The position numbers and the translations under genes are program-made. From a virus, in IMG/VR virus record IMGVR_UViG_3300020448_000002, positions 1 to 64,000 of that record: 64,000 nucleotides of DNA; one strand, 5' to 3'. Position 1 is the stretch's first letter. Each line of letters starts with the position of its first letter. The notes under the pieces were generated by a model. That model saw nothing but the letters and a program-made list of their open reading frames with translations. It did no database searches and had not been told where the DNA came from. Of the stretch, positions 1-7,823 are shown in pieces.

Positions 1-111
1 AAAACAGCATCAGTTCTCTTTGATAACTATTCTCCTTGGGAGAAACTTGTTACGTTCAGAATATCGGAGTTAAAAGAAGGTGGCAAAATCCCAAAATCAA
101 AAAACTACTAA
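1..111 (+). CDS. C-terminal end of an unidentified protein
   Basis: An open frame enters from the left edge and ends at a TAA at 109-111. The 36 visible residues (ending in KIPKSKNY) are too few to name a family. It overlaps the next small gene by 32 bases in another frame, so either this tail or the GTG start of the neighbour may be an artefact; both look protein-like. Confidence 0.5.
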   Translation, partial: KTASVLFDNYSPWEKLVTFRISELKEGGKIPKSKNY

Positions 112-208
112 ACGTGAGTATGCAAAGAACCGAGAGGAATACTTTAAAGAATTCCATCGAGTCATTGCACCAGTCGTTGTCTTAAATAAATATGACAGTA
201 GTTCATAA
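80..208 (+). CDS. Small basic hypothetical protein, 42 aa
   Basis: Starts at GTG 80, the only start after an in-frame TAA at 71-73, and ends at TAA 206-208. The product begins MAKSQNQKTTKREYAKNREE and is rich in Lys, Arg and Gln before a hydrophobic IAPVVVLNKY stretch. The AGAAGG upstream overlaps the start codon, so the ribosome site is unclear. It sits 12 bases before the next gene. No family recognised. Confidence 0.5.
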   Translation: MAKSQNQKTTKREYAKNREEYFKEFHRVIAPVVVLNKYDSSS

Positions 209-220
209 CAGGAAAATACA

Positions 221-412
221 ATGGATTTTTTATCAGATGCACTGAAGGTTGAATTGAAACAACTTATTAATGAAGTGTTAGATGAGAGAGAACATCAGAA
301 AAAACTAGAAGGTCCTTATGACTTTCCAGAGTGGGATGAAGATGACAAGAGAATGGATGTGATAGGTCAGAATGGTAACCTAGGATTACATTATGATGAA
401 ATTGAAATTTGA
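221..412 (+). CDS. Small acidic hypothetical protein, 63 aa
   Basis: ATG at 221, 12 bases after the previous gene, with an AGGAAAA ribosome site. The product has an amphipathic N-terminal helix (DALKVELKQLINEVLDERE) and an acidic C-terminus (PEWDEDDKR). It faces the convergent gp53 gene and ends at the edge of a 62-base repeat. Function unknown. Confidence 0.7.
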   Translation: MDFLSDALKVELKQLINEVLDEREHQKKLEGPYDFPEWDEDDKRMDVIGQNGNLGLHYDEIEI

Positions 413-473
413 CTTTTAATTACCAGAATATCGCAAAAAAAATTCGCCAAAATTTTTCGCGTGTAAGGTTTTT
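412..473 (+). repeat. 62-base dispersed repeat, copy A
   Basis: Matches copy B at 13024-13085 without gaps, 54 of 62 bases identical. It contains an A8 run, then TTCG, a T-run, CGCGTGTAAGG and a T-run. It fills the gap between two convergent genes, so a bidirectional terminator is a natural guess, but the two copies do not fold into the same obvious hairpin. Confidence 0.7.
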
Positions 474-1459
474 TAGTAACCCCCGTAACTACCAGAAGAA
501 CCAGAAGAAGAACTAGAACTACTACTGCTACTGCTACTGCTTGAAGAAGAACTAGAACTACTTGAGCTTGATGAAGAACTACTTGTGTTTGAACTAGAAG
601 AAGTTGAGGATTCTCCTGCTGTAGCTGTTGCAGTTCCTGCTATAGTAGTATTAGATGTATTAGTTGTGGTAGTTGTTGTATTAGCAACCTCAGTAACAGT
701 AGGTGTAGTTCCTGATCCTACCTGTACGGTTGTGCTTCCAGGTCCATTATCATATGATGTTACATTTCCTACACTTGCATCTCTACTTACACTACCAGTA
801 ACATAACCTGCATTATCAAGGAAACGAGAAGACATATTTAGACTACTCTTTTTATTACCAAATCGATCTAGTTCTGAGTGAGGTTCGTATGCAATTACAT
901 CTTCAAACTCTGCTAGTATTAGTTCTATTACAGGTGGTGTAGGTAATTTTATAAGTCTCTTCTTCTCATTCAAATAGTCTTCATACTCATAGTTTGTTAC
1001 TGGATATATTGATTGTTGTTCACCTAGAGTAGAACCATCAGGTAATACAGTTCTCCAAGTATCATTTACAGTTATCCCTGCTTCTAAAAATACCTCTCCA
1101 TTATATTCTGCCTTGACTGTTTCGTAATGATGAACAGCATCAGGGTTAGAATATTTTTGTCTAGTATATTCTTGTAGATCATTAATCTTTTTTGGCCACT
1201 CTTCATATACATCAGTAATATTGTTGACCATCAATACCATCCAGTCTAAGAATGGATCATTGAAAAATGCTAGTGCAATATTAGCAGGTGTTTCATCTTC
1301 TCCTACTTCATATGCTTCTAGTAAAGTTACATATTGATCTAAGTCTGCTCTAGTTTTTGCTCTTCTGAATATATTTTTTACAAGACGATACTTAAAGTCC
1401 TCATCATCTTGGATGCCTTCGCCAACATATACATTAGGTAGATAAGAAAAGAATGCCAT
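473..1459 (-). CDS. 53: Baseplate wedge protein gp53
   Basis: A T4 gp53 homologue, a wedge protein that joins the inner baseplate ring. The first ~180 residues carry the family signature: MAFFSYLPNVYVG, then NIFRRAK, EDETPANIALAFFNDPFLDWMVLMVNNI and YPVTNYEYEDYLNEKKR. After residue ~200 it is not T4-like: a Thr/Ser/Asn linker leads to about 45 residues that are almost all serine, ending GSSGSYGGY. The Ser run uses mixed codons and is therefore not a simple microsatellite. Its ATG overlaps the TAA of gp48 (TAATG), so the pair is translationally coupled. Identity is firm for the N-terminal domain; the tail's role is unknown. Confidence 0.9.
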   Translation of the reverse strand: MAFFSYLPNVYVGEGIQDDEDFKYRLVKNIFRRAKTRADLDQYVTLLEAYEVGEDETPANIALAFFNDPFLDWMVLMVNNITDVYEEWPKKINDLQEYTRQKYSNPDAVHHYETVKAEYNGEVFLEAGITVNDTWRTVLPDGSTLGEQQSIYPVTNYEYEDYLNEKKRLIKLPTPPVIELILAEFEDVIAYEPHSELDRFGNKKSSLNMSSRFLDNAGYVTGSVSRDASVGNVTSYDNGPGSTTVQVGSGTTPTVTEVANTTTTTTNTSNTTIAGTATATAGESSTSSSSNTSSSSSSSSSSSSSSSSSSSSSSSSSSSGSSGSYGGY

Positions 1460-2514
1460 TAGTAACCTGCTGCAACGTCCTGTTGTGTAAGTAGTCTAGT
1501 CTCTGTAAATGTTATAGTCATAACTATCGCAGGAGTATCAACTGTTTTTTCATCTGGATTTTTAAGTGAAACGTATTGGTTGTCTGGTGTATAGTTAACA
1601 TTAATACCTGTGCAGACTGAAGGATAGATTTTAAACATCAAATCTCTTCTTGTTGATGGTTCAAGACTTGCAAGTGAACTTGTATTAGTACCGAAGCGAA
1701 CGAATCTTAACTGGTATCTATCAGGAACCTCGAAGAATCTATTTTGATATGCATATCCTTGACTACCACTGAACGCAGGAGTTTTAAACCAGTCCTGATC
1801 AAAAGTCATCTTATCTCTTTCGTTAGTCTTACCATATGCTTCAAACTTTTTATTCTTATTAATAAATTGTTTGTTGTAATCACCCGCAGCAATCTTTGGA
1901 ACTGATCCTACTTTAATATAATCTATGATACTTTTAACTTCTTGTGCCTCTCTTTTATTCCTTGATAAGAATTTGAATGCAAAGTTATGAGTTCTAAAAC
2001 TCATGCCTTGGAATATCTGTTCACTATATGGGTTGAATATCTTACCACTCTGTAATGATTGTATAGTATTAATATCTAACTGACCTTGAAGACCAACAAA
2101 CTGGTTGAATCCATTGATCATTGAGAGTATAGCACCAGTAGAGAACTCAGGTAGTGCAGCAGCTGCAGCATCTTGTAATGTTCCTGCCATTGCAGTAAAG
2201 TCTTTACCATCACCTAGTAGTCCCATTGCTGCAACACCAGACACACCAACGTCTGCTCTTCTATATGCAGGAGCATACTGTGTTGTAATTTGTGGAGGTA
2301 TAGCAATGTAACACCTGTCTGGGTGTGCAATTATTGTTTGTTGATTACCTGGTGTGCGTCTATCGTAGAACGCAGGGACTTGTTTATCATCATACTTAAA
2401 TCTTTCACGTCTAATCATTAAGTAATCGGTTGCATCAGTAGGCATATCGGCTGCCTTACCACCGTGTTGAGACCTAGTAGCTGGTAATCTGTATGGATAT
2501 CTATAAACGCTCAA
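1459..2514 (-). CDS. 48: Baseplate tail-tube cap gp48
   Basis: A T4 gp48 homologue, the tail-tube-like protein that sits on the baseplate hub and starts the tube. 351 residues, close to T4 length. Visible features are MSVYRYPYRLP at the N-terminus, a central ILSMINGFNQFVGLQGQLD helix, NPYSEQIFQGMSFRTHNFAFKF, and a C-terminal beta segment ending TITFTETRLLTQQDV. The start is TTG at 2514: there is no in-frame ATG or GTG after the upstream stop. A minus-strand late promoter (CATAAATA) lies 34 bases upstream. The gene pairs with gp53 in one late operon that diverges from gp4. Confidence 0.9.
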   Translation of the reverse strand: MSVYRYPYRLPATRSQHGGKAADMPTDATDYLMIRRERFKYDDKQVPAFYDRRTPGNQQTIIAHPDRCYIAIPPQITTQYAPAYRRADVGVSGVAAMGLLGDGKDFTAMAGTLQDAAAAALPEFSTGAILSMINGFNQFVGLQGQLDINTIQSLQSGKIFNPYSEQIFQGMSFRTHNFAFKFLSRNKREAQEVKSIIDYIKVGSVPKIAAGDYNKQFINKNKKFEAYGKTNERDKMTFDQDWFKTPAFSGSQGYAYQNRFFEVPDRYQLRFVRFGTNTSSLASLEPSTRRDLMFKIYPSVCTGINVNYTPDNQYVSLKNPDEKTVDTPAIVMTITFTETRLLTQQDVAAGY

Positions 2515-2521
2515 TTTTTTA

Positions 2522-2529
2522 CCTAAATA
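2522..2529 (+). promoter_or_regulatory. Candidate late promoter CCTAAATA (gp4 operon)
   Basis: Differs from the T4-type TATAAATA word at its second base and lies 23 bases before the gp4 ATG. The same CTAAATA variant occurs before gp26, at 51576 and at 53575. Confidence 0.45.
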
Positions 2530-2547
2530 GTCTGTGAACTCATGTAT

Positions 2548-2555
2548 TATTTATG
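2548..2555 (-). promoter_or_regulatory. Late promoter CATAAATA (gp48-gp53)
   Basis: The complement of 2548-2555 reads CATAAATA, the T4-type late word, 34 bases upstream of the gp48 start. It overlaps the gp4 start codon on the other strand. Confidence 0.65.
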
Positions 2556-2972
2556 AGGTATCAAGGAAAATACCGTCCTACCTTTCCCAAAAAGTACAAA
2601 GGTGATTATCACAACATTATTTATAGGTCTTCATGGGAATATAAGTTTATGGTATGGTGTGATAGATCATCTTCTGTCACAGAATGGGGTAGCGAAGAGA
2701 TTATTATCCCATATATAAACCCTGCTGATGGTCGTCGTCACAGATACTTTCCAGATTTCTATGTAAAAATAGGACGGAAAAAATATATGGTTGAGGTAAA
2801 ACCTTTGCATCAAACAAAGGAACCTAAGAAACAAAAGAAAAATACAAAGAGATATATCACAGAGGTTGTCACTTATGCTATTAATCAAGCAAAATGGAAG
2901 GCAGCTAGAGAGTATTGTAAAGATCGTGGATGGCAATTCATGTTAATAACAGAAAAGGAGCTTAAAGTATAA
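2553..2972 (+). CDS. 4: Head completion protein gp4 (gp50 family)
   Basis: 139 residues, similar to T4 gp4 (about 150), which caps the head before tail joining. The sequence shows SSWEYKFMVWCDR, then RRHRYFPDFYVKI and KYMVEVKP, that is the E...PDF...EVK pattern of a PD-(D/E)XK (TnsA-like) nuclease fold. The residues are intact, so a nuclease activity is possible, perhaps for trimming DNA ends. It overlaps gp54 by one base (TAATG). Confidence 0.85.
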   Translation: MRYQGKYRPTFPKKYKGDYHNIIYRSSWEYKFMVWCDRSSSVTEWGSEEIIIPYINPADGRRHRYFPDFYVKIGRKKYMVEVKPLHQTKEPKKQKKNTKRYITEVVTYAINQAKWKAAREYCKDRGWQFMLITEKELKV

Positions 2973-3865
2973 TGTTAGGTAATATAGTTGGCAACATATT
3001 CCAAGCGATAGGACCTGCATTCGATCAGACTCTACAAGAGTATGCTAGTATATTCAATGGTCTTTCATCGTATGTTCCTAACCAACAAGACGCTAGAGAT
3101 AGTTCTTTCCAAGAGTTTATTGCATTCTCTAGGAAGATGTCGAACAATCCTAGTTACACCAACATGTACTCGGTGCATTTCCTTACACCGTCAATGTTTG
3201 GTAGTAAACCAGGTTTCTCTTTAAGTAGTAATGATGAACAATTCTTATTGGATTACTATTGTGATAGTGTAAACCTACCTAGTAAACAGATGGCTACTGG
3301 TCAACTGGTAACACAAGGTTCACCTCATAGATATGTGACTGGAACTAATTTCAGTCAAGTTAGTATGACATTTAAAATGCCAGCTAACTCTAAGACAAGA
3401 ACAATATTTGAACGATGGTTATCCTTTGCAAGAAATGATGCAGATCAATATGTAGATTACTATGATAATTACTGTGCACCTACAGTAAGGATCTTCAAGT
3501 GGGAGAGAGGAGGAGGACAAAACTTTAGTATATGGGGTAACGATGCTTGGAGTGCGAACGTTAATAAACTAAGTTACAATCAAGGATGGCTTGGCACTCC
3601 ACAAAGAAACCGTATTACTGCCATGTGGGAGTTGAGACAAGTTTTTCCATTCAACATAGGTTCAACTCAGTTGAATAACATGGAGTCAAGAATTAATACA
3701 CTGACTGTAGGATTTTATTTTGAACGGTATAGATACTATGTTCCACAATATACTGATTGGGGTGACGCGAATGCACAAATTCCTGGTGACCCTCAACATA
3801 ACCCTGCAAAAGCTGACGCAAGAAACGTAGTTGGCAGAGGAAACTGGATCACATATAACTTTTAG
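2972..3865 (+). CDS. 54: Baseplate tail-tube initiator gp54
   Basis: 297 residues (T4 gp54 is 320). The protein has the tail-tube fold shared with gp19: NMYSVHFLTP, FLLDYYCDSVNLPSKQM, the conserved loop YVTGTNFSQVSMTFKMP, RTIFERWLSF, then WELRQVFPFNIGS before the last strands (TLTVGFYFERYRYY). It completes the baseplate and primes tube polymerisation. Its place next to gp4 and near gp48 fits. gp48 and gp54 are themselves related, so the assignment rests on length and on the other copy already matching gp48. Confidence 0.82.
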   Translation: MLGNIVGNIFQAIGPAFDQTLQEYASIFNGLSSYVPNQQDARDSSFQEFIAFSRKMSNNPSYTNMYSVHFLTPSMFGSKPGFSLSSNDEQFLLDYYCDSVNLPSKQMATGQLVTQGSPHRYVTGTNFSQVSMTFKMPANSKTRTIFERWLSFARNDADQYVDYYDNYCAPTVRIFKWERGGGQNFSIWGNDAWSANVNKLSYNQGWLGTPQRNRITAMWELRQVFPFNIGSTQLNNMESRINTLTVGFYFERYRYYVPQYTDWGDANAQIPGDPQHNPAKADARNVVGRGNWITYNF

Positions 3866-3872
3866 GAACCCT

Positions 3873-3880
3873 CCTAAATA
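3873..3880 (+). promoter_or_regulatory. Candidate late promoter CCTAAATA (gp26)
   Basis: Lies 23 bases before the gp26 ATG. A one-base variant of the late consensus, repeated at the same distance before gp4. Confidence 0.45.
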
Positions 3881-3902
3881 ATTGTACTGAATTGAAATTA
3901 TT

Positions 3903-4613
3903 ATGGCATTACCGACCTTAGTAACACCAAAATTTAAAATGAAACTACCGTCTGACGGTAGAGTGGTAAACTTTAGACCATTCCTTGTTAAAGAAGAGAA
4001 GGTTCTATTGATTGCTACTGAGACTGGAAACCAAGATAGTATTGTAAATGCTATTAAAGATATTATTGGTGCATGCACTGATATTAAAGATGTAGAAGCA
4101 CTACCAACATTTGATATTGAATTTGTATTCTTACAAATTAGAACCAAGTCTGTTGGTGAGAGTGTAGAAGTGGGTGTAACTTGCCCTGACGATGAGGAAA
4201 CACAAGTCGAAGTTAAGATACCTTTAGACACTATTAAAGTGGTTAAAACTAAGGGTCATAACAAAGAAATTAAAATGTCTGATGAGATTTTAATTACTAT
4301 GTCTTATCCAAGTCTTGATACTTTTGTTAAGGCTAACTTCACAGAGAATCAACAAGACGTTGATCAAGTCTTTGACATGGCAGCAAGTTGCGTTGCAACA
4401 ATCACAACTCCAGAAGAGGTACATGATTGTAAAAACTTACCAAAGAAAGAAGTCCTAGAATTCTTAGATCAAATGAGTTCTGCTCAGTTTAAGAAAATTC
4501 AAGACTTTTTTGAGACCATGCCTAAGTTATCTCATAAATTAAAAGTTACAAACCCTAAAACAAAAGTAGTAAGTGACGTGACACTAGAAGGACTAGCATC
4601 TTTTTTCGGATAG
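3903..4613 (+). CDS. 26: Baseplate hub / tail assembly chaperone gp26
   Basis: 236 residues, T4 gp26 family. Seen: LPSDGRVVNFRPFLVKEEKVLL near the start, then TFDIEFVFLQIRTKSVGE, a C..DE beta hairpin and a C-terminal helical part (LEFLDQMSSAQFKKIQDFFETMPKL). In T4 gp26 acts in hub assembly with gp51. Here the last codons (TCT TTT TTC GGA TAG) contain a T TTT TTC slippery heptamer, and the -1 frame opens directly into gp51. The gene stands just upstream of the long tape-measure-like genes, the position of tail assembly chaperones G and GT in lambda-type phages. Confidence 0.88.
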   Translation: MALPTLVTPKFKMKLPSDGRVVNFRPFLVKEEKVLLIATETGNQDSIVNAIKDIIGACTDIKDVEALPTFDIEFVFLQIRTKSVGESVEVGVTCPDDEETQVEVKIPLDTIKVVKTKGHNKEIKMSDEILITMSYPSLDTFVKANFTENQQDVDQVFDMAASCVATITTPEEVHDCKNLPKKEVLEFLDQMSSAQFKKIQDFFETMPKLSHKLKVTNPKTKVVSDVTLEGLASFFG

Positions 4614-4646
4614 CCCTTCTCCATAATAACCTTCGGGCTTATTATG
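4601..4646 (+). promoter_or_regulatory. Programmed -1 frameshift signal: slippery site plus stem-loop
   Basis: T TTT TTC at 4601-4607 is in the correct phase for -1 slippage of the gp26 codons TTT TTC. Fourteen bases downstream CATAATAA-CC (4622-4631), TTCG (4632-4635) and GG-C-TTATTATG (4636-4646) form a 10-pair stem with a UUCG tetraloop and one bulged C. The gp26 stop TAG lies between. After slippage the reading frame continues for 67 codons as gp51. Confidence 0.75.
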
Positions 4647-4810
4647 ATACCAATTTTGCTCTGATACATCATCATAAATGGCATATAGAACACATTGAAA
4701 ACCTTATGCCTTGGGAGAAGGAAATCTATGTGACTATGTTAATCGACTTCCTTAAGGAAGAAGAGAAAAGAATGAAGGATCAACAAGCAGCTCAACAAGC
4801 AAGTGGCTAA
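4607..4810 (+). CDS. 51: gp51-like hub assembly domain, expressed as a -1 frameshift extension of gp26
   Basis: 67 codons in the -1 frame from CGG 4607 to TAA 4808-4810. The product contains RAYYDTNFALIHHHKWHIEH, ENLMPWEKEIYVTMLIDFLK and a Gln/Ala-rich tail, the pattern I associate with cyanophage gp51 (baseplate hub assembly catalyst). The frame opens at a TGA (4574-4576). It has no ATG, GTG or TTG before ATG 4706, which would remove the conserved half. The simplest reading is a gp26-gp51 fusion made by frameshifting. The stop overlaps the GTG of the next gene by 8 bases. Confidence 0.75.
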   Translation, partial: RIALLHNNLRAYYDTNFALIHHHKWHIEHIENLMPWEKEIYVTMLIDFLKEEEKRMKDQQAAQQASG

Positions 4811-7800
4811 CCCAAAAATAAATCCTTACAAATTAGTTAACCCTAGCGGATCAGGAAAGAATACTTTAGCATCTAACGGTCCTAGAACCAACCTGCTTGC
4901 AATTAATCGCATTGGTAAGACTGTTAATAGTATAGGGCTAGTAGTAAAGGATCTTCATACTATATCATTATCATCTATTAAAGTTGATAAGATGAGGGAG
5001 GTCGCTGAACGTCGTAGACTACAGCGTGAAAGAGATCAAAGAAATGAAGACGAGTTTGAAAGACAGAATGCTTTAAAGGGTAAAGGTCTTAAGAAAATTA
5101 AGAACGTAAAGAAACCTAAGAAGAGTCTTGTACAAAGGTTAGTAGATTCTTTGTTCGGAGGATTGCAAGGACTCTTATTGGGTGCTATGCAATTTCTTTC
5201 TAGTCTAGGAACTTTTTTAGTAACGAAAGGGATATTAGAATACATTGGTAATAGAGAGAATATACATAAGACTGCTGTATTCATACAGAAATTAAGTTTT
5301 GTTGTTAAGAAGTTATATGGTTTTGCGAAGGGTAGTGTTAATAAAATAATGGATGGGTTCTCTTCCTTAGTTGGTAAGGATAGCACATTCTTTGGTAGGT
5401 TAAAAGGTTTAGGGACATTATTATTAGGGATAGTAGGACTAGGAGCATTGTTAAATCCATTTGGATTGATGGATTCTATCCTCAGAATGTTGAATCTGGA
5501 TTTTTATAATCCAAATAGAAATGCTCGTAGCAAAGGTCCTAATTCAACTGGAACAAACACGGGAAGATCAGGTCCTACTCCTAAGTGGAAGAAGGTAACT
5601 AATGCTAGTAATTCTGTCGCTAGAAACTTTGGTAAGAATGGAACTAGAGTATATCAAGATGCACTTAAGCAAGGATTATCTGAGTCGGAAGCACTTAAGA
5701 GAGTAAAAAGAGTAGCAAGAAACAATCCATCAGCATTTAGGAAACCCCCTACGACATCAGGTTTAAGTCCTACATCAGCACCTGCAGGAAAGGTATTATC
5801 AAAAGGTTTGAGTAGATCCTTTGGTCGTGGTGCTTTAAAGTTTCTTGGAAAGAATAATGTAAAACTTCTTAGCAAAGCATTTAAAAATACCTTTGGTAGG
5901 ATACCTGTCTTTGGTGCAATATTAACAGGGGTATTCTCAGTATTAAATGGAGATCCTTGGAAAGCAACTCTATTTAAAACAGCAGGTGCTGCTATTGGTG
6001 GTGCACTTGGAACTTTGATCCCTATACCAGGTATAGGATCACTTATTGGTATGATGGGTGGTGAGTATGTTGGTGAGTTATTATATCTTGGATTCAATCC
6101 TGATGTACCAGGTGGAGGATGGAAAGGAGCAGGTAAGAAGTTAAGAGATGATCTTACAGGTCTCTTCAATAACTTTACTAAGATGATGAGTTGGATAAAG
6201 AATGGATGGACAAAATTCTATGCAGGAATACCTAAAGTAAAGATACCAGATTTCCCTAAAGATCCCCCTGATTGGATACCAAAATGGATCCTAGGAAGAA
6301 ATAAAATTTGGGGTGGTGCTAAACTAGCCATAAAGGCAATGATGGGACCTATGTCCATGATGTTAGGTAAGTCTATACCTAATGTCTTTTGGATGTTGAA
6401 CCTAACGGGTAATACATTCCCATTATTCCATAAAGCATTCTTCAAAGGTCAATCATCTAGTGCAAGTGAAACATCTGGTGAAGCAATGAAGGGTGTAGCA
6501 GGTGATGGAGAAGGAGAGACTACTTCATCATCTACAGTAGCAGGAACAGCAACTAACACTCCTCAAGGTAAACCCATACGTAATAAACGTGGAAGAATTA
6601 TAGGATATGATACTGGAGAACCAAAACCAGAACCAGTATTAGTTTCTCCACCTAAGAAGAACGAACGTGGATCAGGTGCAAAGAATAATTTCTGGGATTG
6701 GCAAAGTAATAACTTATCATATGATTATAAACCTTTTGTACCTCAAAAAGAATATAAAGGTGTAGAGACTGACAACGAAAGATATGGTGACACAATGCCA
6801 GAGGGTGCCTTTGGTATTGGATCTAAGAAGACAGATAAAGCAAAGAAGACTAAGAGTTGGTGGAACCCATTCAGTTGGGCAACAGGTGGTAAGTTAATAA
6901 GACAACTACCACGACTAACAACTAAACAGTATTTTATAGGTAAGATATTTAGAGGCATCACAAAGGCTGTTAGTGGTGTGGTTAGTGGAATAGGTAAAGC
7001 AGTCGGTAGTGTTATGAGTTCACCTATCGGTAGTCTTTTAGGAACTGTTGTTCCATTTGTATTCCCTGCTGCTGCACCATTTATAGGTGCTGTTAGAGCT
7101 ATAGGTGCTGCTGCATCTGGTGATATATTTGGTGCAATTACTGGTGGTATTGGTGCTTTAGGTGGTATGTTCCCTGGTACATTCGGTGGTATAGCAGATA
7201 AGTTTGGTAGTTTCATGAGCAATAATCCACTAGGACAAGCACTTGGTGGGTTTATGCAGGGAGGTATTGGTGGAGCATTAGGTGGATTGATGGGTGGTCT
7301 TGGCTCAATATTACCAGAAGGTGTATCAGGAATGCTTAATAAGTTCGGTGGGTTCATGAAAAAGTTCCCAGCCGTAGGTGGGCTGATTGGTATGATACCT
7401 GGCGTTGCTAACGTACCAGGTTTGTCTCAGTTATTTGGTTTAGATTCCTTTGGTGCACATGGTTTTTCACCAATGGGATTGATAGGTAACATCGCAGACA
7501 GTATGGGATTTGGTGGACTGTTTAGAACTTTAACAGGCATGATGGGGACTGGTGGTCCAGGTGGTCTCATGAATGGTTTAAGAGAGATGGCAGCTGAATT
7601 GGGTGTCAAACCAGAAGTTCTAGGTGTTATGTCTGGACAAAGAGGATCGATGACTAGTAGAGGAAAGAATTTATCTAGAGAATATGCTATGCAATCATCT
7701 CTAGAGTTTATTCCTGTTCCTATGTTATTAGAGAAGTTAACAGAGATCCAAACTCCAGTTCCAATACCAAGAATGGTTCCTGTTCCTATGCCACAACCAG

Positions 7801-7811
7801 CTCAAGCATAA
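4803..7811 (+). CDS. Large tail protein, tape-measure candidate 1
   Basis: 1002 residues, GTG start at 4803 overlapping the gp51 stop. The N-terminus (KINPYKLVNP, then a helix rich in Arg, Glu and Gln) is followed by hydrophobic stretches around residues 115-150 and 195-225, more hydrophobic Gly/Ala-rich segments at 400-440 and 730-900, and a C-terminal proline tail (IPVPMLLEKL...PVPMPQPAQA). It follows gp26/gp51, where T4 has its hub genes and other phages have the tape measure. At 1.5 A per residue 1002 residues would span about 150 nm, a plausible cyanomyovirus tail. It shares its N-terminal ~200 residues with the next gene. No direct similarity to T4 gp29 can be claimed from sight. Confidence 0.6.
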   Translation: MANPKINPYKLVNPSGSGKNTLASNGPRTNLLAINRIGKTVNSIGLVVKDLHTISLSSIKVDKMREVAERRRLQRERDQRNEDEFERQNALKGKGLKKIKNVKKPKKSLVQRLVDSLFGGLQGLLLGAMQFLSSLGTFLVTKGILEYIGNRENIHKTAVFIQKLSFVVKKLYGFAKGSVNKIMDGFSSLVGKDSTFFGRLKGLGTLLLGIVGLGALLNPFGLMDSILRMLNLDFYNPNRNARSKGPNSTGTNTGRSGPTPKWKKVTNASNSVARNFGKNGTRVYQDALKQGLSESEALKRVKRVARNNPSAFRKPPTTSGLSPTSAPAGKVLSKGLSRSFGRGALKFLGKNNVKLLSKAFKNTFGRIPVFGAILTGVFSVLNGDPWKATLFKTAGAAIGGALGTLIPIPGIGSLIGMMGGEYVGELLYLGFNPDVPGGGWKGAGKKLRDDLTGLFNNFTKMMSWIKNGWTKFYAGIPKVKIPDFPKDPPDWIPKWILGRNKIWGGAKLAIKAMMGPMSMMLGKSIPNVFWMLNLTGNTFPLFHKAFFKGQSSSASETSGEAMKGVAGDGEGETTSSSTVAGTATNTPQGKPIRNKRGRIIGYDTGEPKPEPVLVSPPKKNERGSGAKNNFWDWQSNNLSYDYKPFVPQKEYKGVETDNERYGDTMPEGAFGIGSKKTDKAKKTKSWWNPFSWATGGKLIRQLPRLTTKQYFIGKIFRGITKAVSGVVSGIGKAVGSVMSSPIGSLLGTVVPFVFPAAAPFIGAVRAIGAAASGDIFGAITGGIGALGGMFPGTFGGIADKFGSFMSNNPLGQALGGFMQGGIGGALGGLMGGLGSILPEGVSGMLNKFGGFMKKFPAVGGLIGMIPGVANVPGLSQLFGLDSFGAHGFSPMGLIGNIADSMGFGGLFRTLTGMMGTGGPGGLMNGLREMAAELGVKPEVLGVMSGQRGSMTSRGKNLSREYAMQSSLEFIPVPMLLEKLTEIQTPVPIPRMVPVPMPQPAQA

Positions 7812-7817
7812 TAAATA
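7810..7817 (+). promoter_or_regulatory. Late promoter word AATAAATA
   Basis: Overlaps the stop of the preceding gene and lies only 6 bases before the next ATG. A transcript from it would be nearly leaderless, so it may instead serve genes further down or be chance. Confidence 0.4.
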
Positions 7818-7823
7818 ATCCGT

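Noticed and set aside
476-640. Poly-serine tract as a simple-sequence or sequencing artefact
   Set aside because: Codons vary throughout and the frame stays open into a distinct GSSGSYGGY end.
3686-4231. 181-codon minus-strand frame across the gp54/gp26 junction
   Set aside because: Crosses two well-supported plus-strand genes and has a low-complexity Ser/Val/Ile composition typical of an antisense shadow.
4706-4810. Free gp51 starting at the first ATG
   Set aside because: Would leave only 34 residues and drop the conserved YYDTNFAL..HHKW half that the -1 frame encodes upstream.
6743-7357. 204-codon minus-strand frame opposite the first tape-measure candidate
   Set aside because: Product is Pro/Ile/Asn-rich, the mirror of Gly/Ala codons on the other strand; no ribosome site or family pattern.
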